Shown in pieces: positions 13,164 to 14,149 of a stretch of 14,149 nt of DNA. The DNA is from Methylorubrum extorquens (GTDB taxonomy: Bacteria > Pseudomonadota > Alphaproteobacteria > Rhizobiales > Beijerinckiaceae): the NCBI GenBank assembly GCA_019695455.1, contig JAEUAC010000112.1:1-14149 (forward strand). Reading direction: 5' to 3'. The notes under the pieces were generated by a model that was not told the DNA's origin, searched no databases, and worked only from the letters and a program-made list of their open reading frames with translations. Every line of letters starts with the position of its first letter. Position 1 is the first letter of the stretch. A program made the position numbers and the translations under genes.

Positions 13164-14149
13164 AGGGGGCAAGCGCGGCGGCGAGGCGGCGGAGACGTGG
13201 CAGCCCCTTGATCGGCCCGATGGCGGCGATCGTCGGAGGGCCGGCGAGGGTCCGCATCCCGGCCTCGCGGACGTCGTCCACCGTCACGGCGTCGACCCGG
13301 GCGACGGTCTCCTCGGGCGGGATGACGCGGCCCCAGGCGAGGATCTGCCGGGCCGCCCGGTCGATGCGGCCGCCCGGCGTCTCGAGCGCGGCCAGCATCG
13401 CGACCTTGAGCTGCGCCCGCGCCCGCCCGAGCTCGGCCGAATCGAGGTCCCGGGCGGTCTCGCGCGCGGTCGCGATCGCGACCTCCATCAGTTCGGCCAC
13501 GTCCTTGCCGGCCGTGCCGGCGCTGATCCCGAACAGCCCGCAATCGGTGAAGGGCCAGTGGAAGGCATCCACCGAATAGGCGAGGCCGCGGGTCTCCCGG
13601 ACCTCGTGCCAGAGCCGGGAGGTCAGGCCGCCGCCGAGCGCCTGGGCGAACATGTGCAGGGCGAAGTAGGTCGGGTCGCGGAACGAGACGCCCGGCAGGC
13701 CGAGGACGACGTTGGCCTGCTCGAGCCGGCGCGGCAGCCGCCTCTCGCCGCCCGCGTAGAGGGCCGCGCTCGGATGCGGCGCGGCCGGTCCGGCGAGGCC
13801 GCCGAGCGCGGCGGCCGCGGCGTCGACGATCTCCTCGTGCCGGACGTTGCCGGCGGCGGCCAGCACCATGCGGTCCGGCGTGTATTCGCGCGCCAGGAAC
13901 GAGCGGATCGCCTCGGGCGAGAAGGACGTGATCGTCTCGGGGCGCCCGAGGATCGGCCGGCCGATCGCCTGCCCCGCGAAGGCGATCTCCATGAAGGCGT
14001 CCATCACGACGTCGTCCGGCGAATCCTCGATCGAGGCGTATTCCTGCAGGATGACGTTCTTCTCCCGGGCGAGCTCGGCCGGATCGAAGGCCGAATTCGT
14101 CAGGATGTCGCCGAGCACGTCGATGGCGAGGCCGATGTCCTCGGCCAGG
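13162..14149 (-). CDS. M16 family zinc metallopeptidase, C-terminal part (5' end outside window)
   Basis: M16 peptidases (insulinase/processing-peptidase family) cleave peptides using an inverted HxxEH zinc site. About 328 residues are visible; the family's single-unit members have about 420-430, so roughly 100 residues including HxxEH lie off the right edge. The frame continues from the edge (LAEDIGLAIDVLGDIL), so the GTG at 14118 is not a start. Visible parts are FDPAELAREKNVILQE, whose E-x6-E supplies the third zinc ligand, ASIEDSPDD, GRPILGRPETI, and the second domain with LGGGLTSRLWHEVRETRGLAYSV (the conserved R/Y pair region) and SAGTAGKD. It lacks a visible signal in this part; location is unclear. 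The stop TAG overlaps the next gene's ribosome site. Such genes often follow thrC in Hyphomicrobiales, but thrC is not in the window. Confidence 0.95.
   Translation of the reverse strand, partial: LAEDIGLAIDVLGDILTNSAFDPAELAREKNVILQEYASIEDSPDDVVMDAFMEIAFAGQAIGRPILGRPETITSFSPEAIRSFLAREYTPDRMVLAAAGNVRHEEIVDAAAAALGGLAGPAAPHPSAALYAGGERRLPRRLEQANVVLGLPGVSFRDPTYFALHMFAQALGGGLTSRLWHEVRETRGLAYSVDAFHWPFTDCGLFGISAGTAGKDVAELMEVAIATARETARDLDSAELGRARAQLKVAMLAALETPGGRIDRAARQILAWGRVIPPEETVARVDAVTVDDVREAGMRTLAGPPTIAAIGPIKGLPRLRRLAAALAP

Noticed and set aside
1..14149. Mobile element, phage, toxin-antitoxin, CRISPR array or RNA gene
   Set aside because: I found no transposase, integrase, repeat array, tRNA-like cloverleaf or rRNA segment on either strand. 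Small RNAs cannot be excluded by eye.

Overview
The window is a very GC-rich stretch of bacterial chromosome. Its genes and their order point to an alphaproteobacterium of the order Hyphomicrobiales (Rhizobiales), probably in or near Methylobacteriaceae. The evidence is the linkage xseA - DUF2093 - lpxK - waaA - DUF374 - DUF4170 - cysQ, a DUF6101-type protein with a basic C-terminus, the rsmE-gshA pair with a plant-type glutamate-cysteine ligase, and an alphaproteobacterial 7TM-PAS-GGDEF-EAL protein near an M16 peptidase. The taxonomic call rests on remembered synteny and motifs, not on a search. Codons are strongly G/C-biased at third positions throughout, and I see no insertion sequence, phage gene, tRNA, rRNA or CRISPR array. 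The window reads mainly as vertically inherited core genome.

Layout. (1) 1-1304, plus strand: the C-terminal three-quarters or so of xseA (exonuclease VII large subunit; its start is off the left edge), then a small DUF2093 gene. (2) 1264-5388, minus strand: a tight five-gene operon, transcribed cysQ, DUF4170, DUF374 acyltransferase-like, waaA, lpxK. The last two junctions are 4-base ATGA and GTGA overlaps, so translation of DUF374-waaA-lpxK is very likely coupled. WaaA adds Kdo to lipid IVA, and LpxK makes lipid IVA by 4'-phosphorylation, so the operon is centred on the Kdo-lipid A core. The end of lpxK runs 41 bases into the end of DUF2093 on the opposite strand. (3) 5389-5591: a divergent intergenic region with the only obvious AT-rich island here (TTAA-N9-TTAA). 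(4) 5592-6558: two convergent genes of unknown function, a short DUF6101-like protein (plus) and a secreted four-cysteine protein (minus). (5) 6723-8940, plus: rsmE (16S rRNA m3U1498 methyltransferase), then gshA (first step of glutathione synthesis). (6) 8941-9097: a convergent intergenic region with GC-rich hairpins and a 12-base direct repeat. (7) 9098-14149, minus: an M16 peptidase whose start is off the right edge, then a secreted beta-propeller glycosidase-like protein with a textbook Shine-Dalgarno sequence overlapping the peptidase stop, then a 973-residue membrane c-di-GMP protein with a 7TM sensor, PAS, AGDEF-type GGDEF and intact EAL domains.

No gene-free stretch exceeds about 205 bases. 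I find no convincing previously undescribed multi-gene system. The best leads are the DUF374 acyltransferase-like and DUF4170 proteins inside the Kdo-lipid A operon, the disulfide-rich secreted propeller between the M16 peptidase and the c-di-GMP enzyme, and the c-di-GMP protein's split signature (altered GGDEF, intact I-site, intact EAL).
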